Shown here: positions 45,994 through 58,656 of the stretch, piece by piece
How the letters are laid out: each line of letters opens with the position of its first letter
Numbering within the stretch: the first letter of the stretch is position 1
Origin: Chlorops oryzae
Taxonomy: Eukaryota > Arthropoda > Insecta > Diptera > Chloropidae
Reading direction: 5' to 3'
Length of the DNA stretch: 64,000 nucleotides
Assembly (NCBI GenBank): GCA_020466095.1
Contig: CM035808.1
Span: 39,469,544 to 39,533,543 of the forward strand
Translations under genes and position numbers: made by a program
Notes under the pieces: model-generated
Seen by the model: the letters and a program-made list of their open reading frames with translations, nothing else
Told to the model about the DNA's origin: nothing
The model's database searches: none

Positions 45994-46083
45994 CAGGCCC
46001 GTGCGCAGGAATCACCCGCATTCACGGGATCCCGCACTAGTTTTACGATATAACCAAAACCCGCCCCCCTGCGACCAGGCCTG
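45994..46083. mobile_element. hAT-like MITE, 90 bp, perfect 8-bp duplication
   Basis: The ends are CAGGCCCGTGCGCAGG and, inverted, CAGGCCTGGTCGCAGG. ATTTATAA is repeated exactly at 45986-45993 and 46084-46091. CAG-starting ends and 8-base duplications identify the hAT superfamily. The perfect duplication suggests a fairly recent insertion. Confidence 0.85.
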
Positions 46084-46329
46084 ATTTATAAGAACAGAAA
46101 GCCTAGGCACATGAAACTTAAATCGATACAAACTAAGCAGGAGGAACTTTTCCTTGATTTGCCACCACAGATCTCTCAAAGATTTATTTCTAATGATGTT
46201 TTTTATACGAAACTTTGCTCATCCCTACGCCGTTGATGATTTCTAAGCAGCAACTTCCCAAGGACAAAATTTATTTTTCCTTGTGCCCTTTAAATAAAAG
46301 AATACAACAATGCGGTGAAAGTTTGTCCA

Positions 46330-46520
46330 AGTTATACTGTCAAAACAAAGTGTCACCATAATACATAACCGTCAAGTGAGATAAAATAACGAATTATTCT
46401 CAACAAATGCACCCAACGCACATAGCGAACATTTAATAAAGCGATTTTTTGTTGAAGAGCTTAAGAGCTGCCACAGAAAATGCTCCTGGCAATTTTCAAA
46501 CTAACATCAATTCTTGTAGT
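46330..46520 (+). other. Paralogous non-coding block B
   Basis: CCGTCAAGTGAGATAAAATA and following ACGAATTATT, CTCAACAA, ACCCAAC, TTTAATAAAG and AAGAGC..AGAAAAT occur in the same order at 61820-62010. No frame is conserved, so it is a duplicated regulatory or intronic segment, or an unrecognised repeat. Confidence 0.5.
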
Positions 46521-47170
46521 TTTTTTTTTTTTCTTTTGCTTTCTTTTCTGCTCATACAAAAGCTCCTTTGACTTTCCGGGTTTTATAGAAATTTTCCCGC
46601 ACAAAGCGCTTACGGGCTGAAAGTGGCTTTTTTTCTTTCTTTTTTGAATAAATTAATTAAGTAAATTGAAAGTTTCCTGTTAAACAAGTGTGTCTGCATT
46701 ATTGTTGTTGACACGGCAAGAATGTATCTCGCGCGATAACTTGACCAACAAATGCCTCGCCGTACTGCCTTTTGACACGAGTGCGCTTCACCGTTACACT
46801 CTTGCCTTCAATTACGGCGAACGAGCGCATTCCCCCACTGTGAAGAGTCATTGTCAATGTCTAGTCAAGCCAATAAGAATAAACGATTGTAAATGATATC
46901 CAAGTGAGATATCTTTTTTCCAGTTTTCATCAACCTAGGCAGAAGAGAGAAAACGCGAATGGACAAGACGTCAAAATGACGTCATTTTAGGGATAATTTT
47001 GGGCGAATTTTTACTTTTTCTTAATTAACTAAGGTTGAGAGCTTCTTTGTGTCAACTAAAAGAGAGCAATGTGATAAAATCGTATCGAGGATATACATGG
47101 CAAAAATACTCGTAGACATGAATCACCAATCCCCAAAAGATGAGATCTGCATAAGTTTTTAGTTCGTTTT
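46521..47170. other. Non-coding stretch
   Basis: Pyrimidine-rich first half, then nothing recognisable. Confidence 0.4.
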
Positions 47171-48272
47171 TACCCAAGTAGCAAAATGTGGTATTCATTC
47201 GGTATTTCATTTCTTTATTCAAACTTAATATGATCAGTTTTTGGTATTTGAATCCTCCCTTCCTTAATGTCACTTAAATCGGTTTTAAAGTAGAGCTGTC
47301 ACTTTGGTTTTAAATTAGTATTTAAAATCCTTCTTAAAGCAGTCTAAGATGGTTCTGAAATTAGTAGCCATATTCGAAGCATTAAATCGGTATGATGGGA
47401 CGTATTTAATACTTCGAATATCGTACTTAAATTAGTAAAGTGTTTTTCATCAACGTGTGCTATCAAAATGGAAAAAATTATGGCCACCCTGCATTTCAGT
47501 CCGGTGTCGACCACCGAAGGGAATGGTGTACGCTCGGATGTTAAACTTTTCCTAATCAAATTATTATATTTGTATTCCTTCTAATTTGCAGCAATACTTA
47601 TGATTGTACGAAATTTAAAATGCTTACGAGTTAATCTTTGCAAATTATTTGACTTAAGAAAAGTATATACTAAAACCCCACATAAAAACACATTTTTAAG
47701 CACCAGCGCATTGATTTCAGCGTAATTGTTTTACAAAAATATTTCATCAATTCAAACAATTATGAAGGCGCGTGAATTTTTAAGGGGGTAGCAGGTGTAA
47801 TTTCACCGTAAAAGTCGTTACGTTTGTAAAATCGCTTCAATTTGGCGTAACGAACAAAATCCAAAGTCACTTGTTTTACTTATCATAGCATTGATGAACA
47901 CAAATATCTTGTCAATAAAATTTTAGACAGAACCAACACCCTCTGCGAAATATGTTTTCGTTTCATTTTATCATTAGTATTTAAATCAATGGGATAAAAA
48001 GAGATAGAGAATGTTTTTATAAACTCATAAGCTGTGCTGGAGTTAAGAAGCCTTTAAGAAGATAAAAACTAGAACTTGAAACTTCGCTCTCCTATTTAAG
48101 TGGCAATTAAGATAGAAATACGCTTCTCAATTTCTTCTATCGGACCGCCCACATGGGCCCTTTTGCACTTAATTTGGACTTTAATATGTCTTAAAGACGG
48201 AGTGCAAACCTTTTGTAGCCTTTTTCACTACTTCTTTAAGTTATGATAATAAACATTTTTGTTACTTGGGTA
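47171..48272. mobile_element. TIR element T4 (ACCCAAGTA ends)
   Basis: The left end TACCCAAGTAGCAAAATG and the inverted right end TACCCAAGTAACAAAAATG match with one substitution and a one-base gap. Sub-terminal TTTAAAT/ATTTAAA words recur. A GTGGTCGACACCGG-like stretch near 47495 (minus strand) is weakly B-box-like. No transposase and no clear duplication. Confidence 0.55.
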
Positions 48273-51203
48273 GTTAGTCTTATCGAAAAGAATTTCTTGT
48301 ACGACAGAGAAAGGTAATTTTACGCATTCCAGCCATTTTGTTCCAAAGAAAAAAAACCAAAATCATTTAGAGCATACGTCCTATCTGCACATAGCTTTTC
48401 AGGGGCATATGTTTCCCTTCGTTTTGCATGTTTTGACTTCATAAGGCAGAGTAAGATTGAAATCTTCTAACGTGGCAGGTATTTGACGTGCTGTTGGAAC
48501 TAAAGCACGTTAGTCACCTGAAAAGGAGTTACGTCATTCAAGCTCGTAGGCGGATGTGCTTAGTAGCTTAGGTCCTCTTGAGGAAAGTCAAAGCCCCTGT
48601 AAATACAAGAGGAGATTGGAAGTTCGTTAGAACTTGTAAGCCTCTGAAAGCTTTGAAAAGCTGCAAGCCAATGTTGAATTGACGATTCAACCCCCTTATT
48701 AAGGCATTTTTAGACTCATATATAAGAGATTGCAGACAGATTGAAAGTTCACTTCAAATTTTATATAACCCCTAAACGTGAAAAGCTGGAAAAAGCGGGA
48801 AAATCTAAAATTTTTTATGCAAAGCTTCGTTCATTAATTTCTAGGCCTTATTGCTTTACAAGTTTTTGAGGCAAATGCCCGGTTAGGGCAAGACGCCTAT
48901 AAAATCACCTCAAAATAATGACAGAAAATGTTATAAAACTTGAAATTCGTCCCTGGTTTTTATTAAAATTTATAATTTTTCTTAGAACCACTTGTTGATT
49001 TTGATAGTTTTTTATCTTGATGACATTTCCGCGAATTATTCAACAAAAAATCATTGATAAAAGAGTTCCCAAATCTACACACTTGCCCCTATCTTTCAAA
49101 GTAAAAACTATTTTCCTGGAATAAAAGACTTAATCAGCGCAGATGTTTATTACTATTTAAATTCCCATAACGCACATATCATCCACTTATGAATAATTGA
49201 AAGCCGAAATTCACTATTTTGTTGGTTTCCAACAAAGTTTGACATGCCACGTGCTCATTTTTTCCCAGAAACCACATAGAAAGCCATAAAAGCAAACAAA
49301 ACTAAATTTATTAACGTTCTGCAACATGCCACGGGAGGTCAGCATATGTTGCTAAACATTGGGAATCTTATATTCTATGTGAGCAAATTGACAGGTAATA
49401 ATGAAAAAATTCAATGTTAATTTTCATGCTTTAATTACGTGAACGTATCAGTTAGATGCCCACCTATCGCTCTGAACGACTACAAAGCTTTATTTTTATA
49501 CTGAGTGAAAGGTATCACGTTATATTCGAATACATAAAATTGAAGGAAAATTCTTTATCTCTTAGTGCTCCTAAATGTTATTCTTTTTTTCATTCCTTCC
49601 TACAATAAGAAGCTTAAAATCTTTACTACACGCATATCAAGATCAATTGAGAGCTTTGAAATAATATCGATTTCAAAACGGTTTTTTTTTATTTATCGTA
49701 TTCTTTTTCCATAGAAATAACTTTAACATTTGCGCATTGGTCCCACTTGATGGATTGCCATCTAAACGAAACGTTTTTCATGGCAAATGAAAAAGAATTA
49801 TGTTTTTATTCGCACTCCACTCACAAGTCAATTTTAAGGACATACTCAAATATATAAAGAGTCTAGGTCGAAGTTGACATTCAGACTATAGAAAACAGTC
49901 AGACAATAGTGACAGCACAAATATTTTATTTGGAAATGCGTGCAAATGATTTTTCAATAAAACCCCATCGGGAAGTGAAACGATTGTCAAAACCATGCGG
50001 GCACTAATCCTGGGTAATCTGAAATCATTTTGGAAGGCGCCAATATGCGAAATACATCATGGAACGCCCGCTAAATTGGATTTCATATAACATTTGAGTA
50101 TGTGTGTTTGTGTGTGCGTATGAATATGTTTCGAATCAAGTTTGAACGTGCCCCTTGTGTGAGATATTAAGATAAATCTACTTTATTATCATGTTCGTTC
50201 GAGTTTTGACTTATCAAAGTCGGTGTAGAGATATAAACATACGACTGGAAGCTTTTTGAATTTTTGGAAAATATAATTTTTCGGTATTTTGTTGAGCCAT
50301 CTATACCGACTATATTAAAAGAAATATATTAAAAGAAATATATATGGGGATAATAGCTTGATATGACTGCGAAAGAATTCATGCATGACTCTTATATTAA
50401 CACACTCATTTCGGACGACCCGTGCAAGAAGATCTTTAAGAACTCTTTAAAGAGTTCCTTTTGGGGTCTCCGACTCCGTACTAACAGTCATATATCATTC
50501 CTTTAGCACTCCGAATGTTAGCTGGCATCCTTGATGACTGGTTGTTGTGAAAGTATTGAAAGTAAAGCAAGTAATTCAACATCATAATAATAGTTAATGC
50601 TTTAAACACGTCTTAAGTTAAAATTGAGATTCATTCTTAACGTTTTTCCAAAAGTAATAACATCATTCAGTTCTATTAAAAAAACTGTCACTCATTTTGC
50701 AGCCTTTGCAGCACATAAATTTGAAAGTATATGCAATATATACACCCCCCCAGTGTGCGTGGATTTATGGCAATGTCAAAAGCGGTCATTATTGACACTA
50801 AATGTAATCCTTTAGGCGTTGACATATTTAGAACTCGTCAACTTGTTTTTTATTTTCATGAATATTTACACATCGCCGGCAACATTTCAGTCGCATACCA
50901 TGGGAATAAGTTATACCACGATAATATACAAAAAAAAAAAAAAAAAATAAAGTAAACAATTATGGAAGGGCTATATATTTACGACACAAGCCTACCCTGC
51001 TATAAAAACAAAATTAATATCTCTGCTCATTCATTTTGGTATTTTTGAATGAAACGAGCGAGGTTTGTTTAATTGCTTTAAACGGAATTTGTCACCGTGC
51101 AACTGCATTCAAATGAGATTCGATGAGATGCGAAAGCTTCTTTTTTTTCTAGCTACGCAACGTGATTCGGAAGCAAAATATTGAGTTAGTTAAAAAAATT
51201 CCA
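48273..51203. other. Non-coding stretch
   Basis: About 2.9 kb without a recognisable gene. GAACTCTTTAAAGAGTTC at 50440-50457 is a perfect 18-base palindrome. A GTGTGTTTGTGTGTG run lies near 50102. Confidence 0.5.
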
Positions 51204-51375
51204 CACAGTAAAAACTAAAGTTTAAATTTAATACCAATTTTTGTGTTTATATATAACAATGCCAAAAAGGAATTAAATTAAAACCTTTTTGGTTTAAATA
51301 AAGAGAGAGAAAATTGAGAATTTTTCGTATGAATTATAAAACAAATTTATGCATAGAACGAAAAGAAATGAGAGA

Positions 51376-51424
51376 TATTGCCTCACAATCTGATGTCGGC
51401 GAGTTCAATCCCCGGTCAGGCGAG
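51376..51424 (+). other. tRNA-like half module in T2
   Basis: GGCGAGTTCAATCCCCGG matches the B-box and T-arm pattern and is followed by TCAGGCGAG. Upstream ATTGCCTCACAATCTGATG resembles an anticodon arm. No full cloverleaf is evident. Confidence 0.45.
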
Positions 51425-51543
51425 CGTCATTTTTTTGTTTTTTTGAGGAATAAGTAGGTAATAATAATAAATTATAATAAAAATTTAAGAGGAATAAAGA
51501 GCATGCAACCAATATTTTTATGGAAAAAAAAAAAATAAAAAAA

Positions 51544-52334
51544 CAAGTAAGAAAGCTAAAGTCGGTCAAGCCCGACTTTGAAATACCCAGCGTCCCGACA
51601 TTATGAGCGCACTATGTTTTGCTTCTCTATTTGTGGGCGTGGCAGTGGGAGGGCCACATAAATTATTTCCCTACACCTTTCATTCACCTTGGTGAACCCA
51701 TGTTGTGAATTTGAAGCTTCTACGCCTTTTACTTCGGAAGTTACAAAAAATCTGCATTTGTGGGCGTGGCAGTGGGCGGGCCACATAAACTAATTTCCTA
51801 CACTTTTCATTCACCTTGGTCAACCTATGTTGCGAATTTGAAGCTTCTGCGCCTTTTACTTCACAAGTTACGATAAGCCCTTATTTGTGGGCTTATTTGT
51901 GGGCGTGGCTCGAGGAGGACGGCGTCCATTTTTTTCTAGGATATGTCCCTTTTCGTAGTTTACTAGTACACCAAATATCAATGGAAAGTGTTGAGTGTTT
52001 CGCAAGTTACAAGCATTTTACTGAAAACACAATAAATTTATTTGTGGGCGTGGCAGTGGGCGGATGTCTCCCATTTTTACTTAGGATCATACTCGGACCC
52101 CGATATACATGTGCGCCAAATTTCGACTTGATTGGTCCAGCCGTTTCGGAGGAAATCCGACCACGGACGGACGGACAGACGGACAGACGGACAAACAGAC
52201 AGACGGACATGTCTAAATCGATTCAGTTTTTGATCCTGATCATTTCTATATATATTTTTCTATATCTCCGGAGCTTAATTCTCCCTGTTACAAGATTTTC
52301 ACAAAACTAATATACCCCGCTTACGCTGGGTATA
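51544..52334 (-). mobile_element. DINE-like repeat, family A copy 2
   Basis: It begins CAAGTAAGAAAGCTAAAG and ends CCCCGCTTACGCTGGGTATA, the exact inverse layout of 10246-11019. A (GGAC/AGAC)n tract lies at about 52162-52209. Internal units with GAAGCTTC and GCCTTTTACTTC are present twice. Confidence 0.75.
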
Positions 52335-52531
52335 AAAAGATTCCAGCAGAACGAACTCTCATAGGAATTCTTGAAACAGCATGACATGACGACACTCACG
52401 TTTTTGAAGGTAGTATCGATACTTCAACTTTATCGCTGGCAACTATGTATGTTTTCTCCTTCCCGAGTACATCAATTTATCCTTTTTTCCAAGTTCAAAA
52501 TTAACTTTACCTTTTCCAAGCCCCAATTTTT

Positions 52532-52681
52532 CCACAATTTCTTTCGCCTGTGACAGGGTTCGAACTCGGACCTTTCAGAATGCTAAGCAAAAACGCTTCC
52601 AGTACGCTAACAAGCGGTATCATTCGCTCGTGCTAGATTTATTATATCAACGTTCGATAAAATCGAACTATAGACGCCTCG
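52532..52681 (-). other. tRNA-like module in T2
   Basis: On the minus strand TTAGCGTACTGGAAGCG is A-box-like and CCGAGTTCGAACCCTGTC matches the B-box. The same block, extended by AACGTT..AAAAT.GAACT..CTCG, occurs at 17941-18095. The acceptor stem does not close. Confidence 0.6.
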
Positions 52682-53081
52682 TATGTATGTATGATAGCAA
52701 TATAATCGCGAAAACAATTTGACAATTTGAGAATTTTGTTCATTTTTAAGATCATTTAAAACCAAAAGGTATAAAAATAAAACTGTTTGGTATTGTAATT
52801 CAAATTTAATACTAAAAAGATTTAATTTTATACCGATTGGTTTTAATTTTAAACCTGTAGTTTTTACTGTGCATTCATACAAGAATATAATTCAACAAAT
52901 TATTCACACGTCATCTATGGTATGATATAAATTCTTACAAGACGAACCATAAAACTATATACCGTACGACAAATAAAAATTTATTTGATCGATATTCAAA
53001 TTTTCCGCAAATGTTTAGCAAGAGCATGAGATATTTATATCAATAAAATATTGCCTTTCCATCAACAAAAACCAACAAAAA

Positions 53082-53778
53082 CAAGTAAGGGTGTTATAGT
53101 CAGGCGAGCCTGACAATAGAATACCCGACACAGACACACATCTTCAAAAAATTTTTAAAATCAAGAGGTGAAAAAGATTTTGAGGCAGTATTGAGATTTT
53201 TGTTACAGACCCCTAGTACTGGAGGTACCGTTAATAATGGACCGATATAGGAAAATTTTTGAGAGGATGTTTATGGCTACAAAGGAAGCATAAGTGCCAA
53301 CTTTCGTTCAAGTCCCATTTGAATTTCGGGTGTAGGGGACAATTTTCGAAAAACGCCCTTCTGCCACGCTCACTTTTAAAATTTTTGGAAATCGCATTAC
53401 TTGCCTTAAAACATGTTCAAATACCAAATTTCAACAAAATATCTTGAAAAACTCCGATTTTAAAGCAGTTTTTGTGATTTTCGTAACAGACCCTAGTACT
53501 GGAGGTACCCCTAAAAATGGTCCGATCGGGTCCATTCTCGAACTTGTCTTTACTTATGTCCCCGTGAGCACGTATACGAAATTTTGTCAAGATAGCTCAA
53601 CTCCTTCGATAAGCTAACTGTATACAGACAGACAGACAGACAGACGGACAGACAGACGGACATATATAATTCGAATCTCCTGGTGACGCTGGCCATTTCT
53701 ATATACATTTTGTATGGTCTATCTCGACTAGTTCTGGGTGTTACACACAACCACACGACACAGAGTGTGTCGGGCATA
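53082..53778 (-). mobile_element. DINE-like repeat, family B copy 3
   Basis: It begins CAAGTAAGGGTG and ends GTGTGTCGGGCATA. A (GACA/GACG)n tract lies at about 53625-53662. Two internal GGAGGTACC units are present. The terminal TATA has become CATA. Confidence 0.7.
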
Positions 53779-54585
53779 AAACACACAGTCGAACATGAAG
53801 AAAACAATTGAAATAAAAGTCACTTCCACATAAAGTTCTTTTTTTTAAAATATTGATCAGTGGAAGTTCCCAAAGACAAACCCTCTTAAATGCTTTTTGA
53901 AGTACATACTCCAAAAACGAGGGAAAGTAGTGTCAGTAAAGCAACAACAAGAACGTGCATGGATAGCATACTGATGAAGCATTTTGGTAGCGTGGGAATT
54001 GTTCAAATAGTGGAAGCTGCGATAACTTCTTAAATTGGCAACCTGACAAAGTTGAATCACCTCAGAGTGCACAGCAGCGACAAGGTTTTTCAACAAACTA
54101 TGATGTGTTCTTCCATAATTTTCATTGATGTTAGCTTGAGTGCTTTATAAACGTTTTTGGCTCCCAAAAACAGAGAGCTTATGTTTTGATAATATCCGTT
54201 CACTTCGAATGAACATAAGCCACTTTTGATGTACACTTACGTGTCCTTCATGATGCTCAGGAGTGTAATTGGAAACTATTGATGAAGGTCGTTTGTTTTG
54301 TTGAAATTAAATTACAAATTCTACAAATGAGCAATTAATGCATAGGTATCAGTAATAAGAGACGAAGTCGAGGAAGGTTTTTCAATAGCAAGCTACTGGC
54401 AGCTCCTGACTAGGGCTTGGAAAAATTTCACTTAAAATTACCAAAAAAAAGTTAAGACTGTGGGGCATATCGTCAAAATATTCAAATTGATTCATCTAAA
54501 AATTTTCCTCAAAATGATTAATGCACTAAAAATTATTTGTCCCTTTAATCAGTATTTTTTTGAATTGAATTTTCAATTGCAGTGC
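53779..54585. other. Non-coding stretch
   Basis: No gene or bounded element recognised. Confidence 0.4.
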
Positions 54586-55024
54586 ACCGAGAGAAATAAC
54601 AACAGTTAAATCAACTACTTAGAACAGTTAGAGTAAGAGTGGTCAAATAAACTGTATTCCGCGTTAAATGCACTGAAAAAGGCAGTCAAATGAACAGTTG
54701 AAAAACAGTTACTTTTTATGTTCAAATTCGCTTTCGTTCACTTAGACGTATAATTTCGCATTCTGATCAACCGTCTCCGGAGGTTTCGATACCTCAGTGC
54801 TTTAAACTGTGACTCGACAGTCGTGAGCTTCGGGGTTAGAGTGTAGTTGTTTTGGAAGACAAAAATTTTCTCATAAATTTTTTAGGTTTTAATTTATTTA
54901 ATTTTTTTTTTAATGGTTCATTTTCAAGCAAAAAATTTTGGGAGTGATACAAATCCTTAAGCACGTTCCCCAAAACTTGAGCAACCATAAACTTGAGTGA
55001 GCATTTGACCAACAAATTAAATTC

Positions 55025-55098
55025 GTTCGTTTAGCGTAATGGTTAAGACGTTCGCCCAGCGAAGTGGAGGTCAGCGGTTCAAGGCTCGGCCGAGGCGA
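55025..55098 (+). other. tRNA-like sequence in T3
   Basis: TTTAGCGTAATGGTTAAGACG is a good A-box/D-arm and GCGGTTCAAGGCTCGGCC a good B-box/T-arm; between them CGCCCAGCGAAGTGGAGG resembles an anticodon arm. The acceptor ends do not pair convincingly. It reads like a degenerate Glu/Asp/Lys-type tRNA pseudogene or SINE head. Confidence 0.55.
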
Positions 55099-55402
55099 GA
55101 AAATTTAAAGATAAAAGAGAAAAAGATTTAAATAGAAACAAATAAATAAAGAAAAAATATAATAATTTAATTTTAAAAAAATATTAATAAAAGAAGATAA
55201 AAAAAAAGTCAAATCAAAAAATTAATTATTTTTTCCCAGTCGCTGGCGACAGTTGATTTAGCCGCGAGGCAGTTATATCAAGCAACCATCAGGTAGTTAT
55301 ATCCTTATTGACTGTGTTTGTACTATTGAGTTGACCGCTACTACACATAAGCTAACAATTAACGGTGAACTCGGTTATTTTAACCTGCTTTTTCAGTTAA
55401 TA

Positions 55403-56680
55403 TTAGGTGTAGTAAAAAGAAATCCATTATTTTTCCAACAGATGGCGTTATTTATCTGCATCTCGCGTTGTATAAGTCCGATCGTGTTCCGCTAGGGGGC
55501 ATTAGAAAGATGACAGTTCCTACTAAAAAAGCTTTTTTGACACTTTTTTGATTGATTGATTCAGTTTTGTTTGAGAGCTTGTCAAAGATGGACATCGGCA
55601 AAGAGAAAATTCGCTACATTTTACAGTTTTTCTTCGATAAGGGAGAAACGCAAGCCAGGCGGCTGAAAATGTGAATAGCGTTTATGGACCTGATACTGTA
55701 ACAGCCAATCATGCGCAATTTTGGTTTCGTCGATTCCGTTCCGGTAACTTCGATGTCAAGGATGCACCACGCACTGGAAGGCCAATTGTCGAAAATGTCG
55801 ATAAAATCATGGAAATTATCGAGTCCGACCGTCATGTTAGCACTGTTTCGATTGCAAAAGAGCTAAAGATTGCACAAAAAACCGTTTGGAACCATTTGAA
55901 TAAGGCTGGATACACAAAGAAGCTCGATGTATGGGTGCCACACGAGTTAACGCAAAAAAACCTCATAGACCGAATTTCCATCTGCGAATCGCTGCTGAAC
56001 CGCAACAAAATCGACCCATTTCTGAAGCGGTTGGTGACTGGTGATGAAAAGTGGGTCACTTACGACAACGTCAAGCGAAAACGGTCGTGGTCGAAACACG
56101 GTGAACCGGCGGAAACGGTGGCCAAGCCTGGATTGACGGCCAGGAAGGTTTTGCTGTGTGTTTGGTGGGATTGGCAGGGAATTATCTACTATGAGCTGCT
56201 CCCATACGGCAAAACTCTTAACTCGGAACTCTGCTGTCAACAATTGGACCGTCTGAAGGAAGCAATCGCCCAAGCTTTGGCCAATAGGAGAGGAATTGTG
56301 TTCCATCAGGACAGCGCCAGGCCACACACATCGATAGTGACTCGCCAGAAGCTCCGGGAGTTTGGTTGGGAGGTTCTTCTGCAGCCACCTTATAGTCCGG
56401 ACCTGGCACCAAGTGATTACCATCTGTTCCTGTCCATGGCGAACAATTTTGCTGGTGAAACATTCGCTTCAAGAGAGGCTTCTAAAATTCGACTGTCTCA
56501 ATTTTTTGCTAATAGGAACGAGGGCTTCTATGAGAGAGGCATAATGAAATTACCTTTAAAATGGCAACAAGTTATCGAACAAAACGGCGCATATTTGACC
56601 TAAATCGGGTCATTCTAACTATCTTAAATAAAGCCCTCAATTTAATGCAAAAATAATGGATTTCTTTTTACTACACCTAA
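55403..56680 (+). mobile_element. Mariner element 2, complete ends, dead transposase
   Basis: The ends TTAGGTGTAGTAAAAAG and its exact inverse are perfect over at least 31 bases (through AATCCATTATTTTT), with TA at 55401-55402 and 56681-56682. It inserted into element T3. Confidence 0.95.
55588..56603 (+). pseudogene. Mariner transposase pseudogene
   Basis: It is collinear with the intact copy at 41460-42485. One A is missing from the run at 55645-55647 (AAA against AAAA), which puts TGA a few codons later. The remaining 310 codons are open in the shifted frame from GTG 55671. A 9-base in-frame deletion near 56270 removes three residues before ALANRR. The three catalytic aspartates are retained. 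It is therefore non-autonomous; it could be moved only by a transposase supplied from elsewhere. Confidence 0.93.
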
Positions 56681-56703
56681 TATAACTACCTTTTTCTCTC
56701 GGT

Positions 56704-56990
56704 ATGAATATGAAAAAACTTTTGACCGCTCTGGTAGGTTTAGTGTTAAATCAAACTCATAGGTTTCAAGACCATTTTAAGACGAATCAACTTGGAGACT
56801 TTTGGGGACATTATAGCATTTTTCTCTTTTTGTGGGAGTTTTTCCGATCCCTTATCATTAAATATAATAGCGAATATTTAAGTTTCTTATTTTTGAAATA
56901 ATTAAGAAATTGTTCAAAGATTTTAAGTATAGAGTTTGAACCTTGAAATAAATATGAAAATAGAAATAATTTTAAAAATAATAAGTAATA
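56704..56990. other. Short non-coding stretch
   Basis: Nothing recognisable. Confidence 0.4.
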
Positions 56991-56992
56991 TA

Positions 56993-57137
56993 CAGCGCAA
57001 TCCCTCCTTGCGGACACTTCTCTTCGGGAATGCTCTTATGTTCTTGCTTCTCAGATAGTTTCCTCTTAAGCGTACACCTCTGTTAAGCGGGCATATTTTT
57101 CGGTCCTGTCGGTGTCGCTTATGTACGGAGTACACTG
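56993..57137. mobile_element. pogo-like MITE, 145 bp
   Basis: The ends CAGCGCAATCCCTCCTTG and, inverted, CAGTGTACTCCGTACATAAG are imperfect inverses; GCGGACAC and GCGACAC follow respectively. TA lies outside both (56991-56992, 57138-57139). CTCTGTTAAGCGGGCA inside is typical of pogo/Tigger-type ends. Confidence 0.6.
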
Positions 57138-57139
57138 TA

Positions 57140-58494
57140 TATTTTTTAATTACTATATATTTGTTTTTTGTTATTTACGATGAACTCACCAAATTTGTTT
57201 TATAGAATGATGTTAAAATTCTAAATAATGGTTTTGTTCAAAAGTAATGTGAGATTGCATGGTTAAGCAATATTAAATTAAGTATTCAAGTTTATATAAG
57301 AAATTAGAGCTACGGCAGCTGTTGTTGTCTTTATTTTATTTGCTCTAATATTTTCGTCATGTGACTTATATTGAGCTTTTTCTTTTTTGCATTAGCAAAC
57401 GTTTTTTTTTTTTTTTTCTAAGAAGCGGACATATGTGGCCATTTTAGCACATGAATAAAAATAATAAACACGCCCTTCAATTAGAGCCTCAACGCGAAAA
57501 ACTCTTTTGTAAACGAGCGGTGCATAATTACTTAAGTACCCATCTTGTCGCGTAAGATATTCGTGCTGATGCATTTCTCAAATAAAAATTTATTTCACTA
57601 ACTTTTCTTTAAGCATCAAACGTTGCTATGCGATTGCATAGTCAAACAAATTATATAAATATATGGACGTATGAGTAATGTGGCTATTATGTATCAATCA
57701 CGTTACGCATACGTCCCACTAACAATATCAAATGATGATTCTATGCAAATTGAATGGAATAAATAATGTTTCACTTTTCCATCGAGAAATCATTCTATTC
57801 AACGATGAGACCTACATTCACAAAAACATTTAACTATGATAGAATTTTCTCTTATTTTAAGGCACTGGACGTCTTTTTTCACTGCACCCATTCACGTTGT
57901 TTAAAATTACGATTAGCGCACTCAGCATTTCAGCACGTATAGTCCTATTTGCATGCCTTATTGGCTGTGAAAAAGAGCTGAACAAAAACACATCTGAATG
58001 ACAAAGGCGTAAATAGAACACATTTCGGTTTAACAAAGAATTGTTTGGCAAGCAAACAATAAACAGAGATTGTTCTCCTCCCATCAGAAGAACGTGCAAT
58101 CACTTTACTGGGAATATATTACGAGAATTTTCGCAGTGAAAGCAAAGTTTTTTGGAGCTCTTTAAGACAAATTTTTGTTCAAGAAAGCTTTGAAACCACT
58201 CACTCATTGAACTAAATTTCTGTTCGGCTCTTCCCATAGTGACTGCATGCCACTTAAAATGATCTTTATAGGATGATTACTCTAACAGTTTGCAATGGAC
58301 GTCGCTGATACATATTTCTTTTAATTTGATTGTTTGTCGCTGATCACGAAAATGGTTCACAATTATTTCTTTAAAGAAAAGCTTTTGAGACAAAGTCGAC
58401 TAATGGCTCCTTTTTCATTTATTACTAAATATCTGAAGAACTTTTTGCTTCAAAAAAATTGTAATTCCATAATTAAAAAGTATATATCGAACCT
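57140..58494. other. Non-coding stretch
   Basis: No gene or bounded element recognised. Confidence 0.45.
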
Positions 58495-58498
58495 TTAA

Positions 58499-58652
58499 CC
58501 CTCTAATTCCTGGCTCCGTCTCTAGACGGACTGGTTTCAAACAAATTACCCAAAAAAAAAAAATTCCTAATAATTTCAGATTCATGTTTTTCTACCCGAA
58601 ATATGTCTTATCTGAATTTTTCAGTGAAAAAGAAAGTTGTGGCATTAGAGAG
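58499..58652. mobile_element. piggyBac-like MITE, 154 bp, TTAA duplication
   Basis: TTAA (58495-58498) is followed by CCCTCTAATTCC. GGCATTAGAGAG is followed by TTAA (58653-58656). TTAA duplications with CCC ends are diagnostic of piggyBac-type elements. It resembles the short palindrome at 2314-2361. Confidence 0.65.
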
Positions 58653-58656
58653 TTAA

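Larger units (their letters stand above)
51204..52871. mobile_element. TIR element T2 with tRNA-like modules, hosting a DINE copy
   Basis: The ends are CACAGTAAAAACTAAAG and, inverted, CACAGTAAAAACTACAGG, followed on both sides by TTTAAA..TTAA and ACCAAT. A tRNA-like segment on the plus strand (51376-51424) and one on the minus strand (52532-52681) flank a nested family A repeat (51544-52334). Without that repeat the element is about 880 bases. Flanks do not show a clear TA duplication. Confidence 0.6.
54586..56703. mobile_element. TIR element T3 (ACCGAGAGAAA ends) interrupted by mariner 2
   Basis: ACCGAGAGAAATAAC on the left matches, inverted, ACCGAGAGAAAAAGG on the right. GTTAA/CAGTTAA words recur in both end regions. 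Removing mariner 2 (55403-56680) leaves about 840 bases. A tRNA-like segment is at 55025-55098 and a weaker one near 54775-54845. Its terminus is close to that of 21403-21799. No transposase of its own. Confidence 0.5.

Noticed and set aside
55025..55098. Functional tRNA gene
   Set aside because: A- and B-box are good but the acceptor stem does not pair, and it lies inside a TIR element; kept only as tRNA-like.
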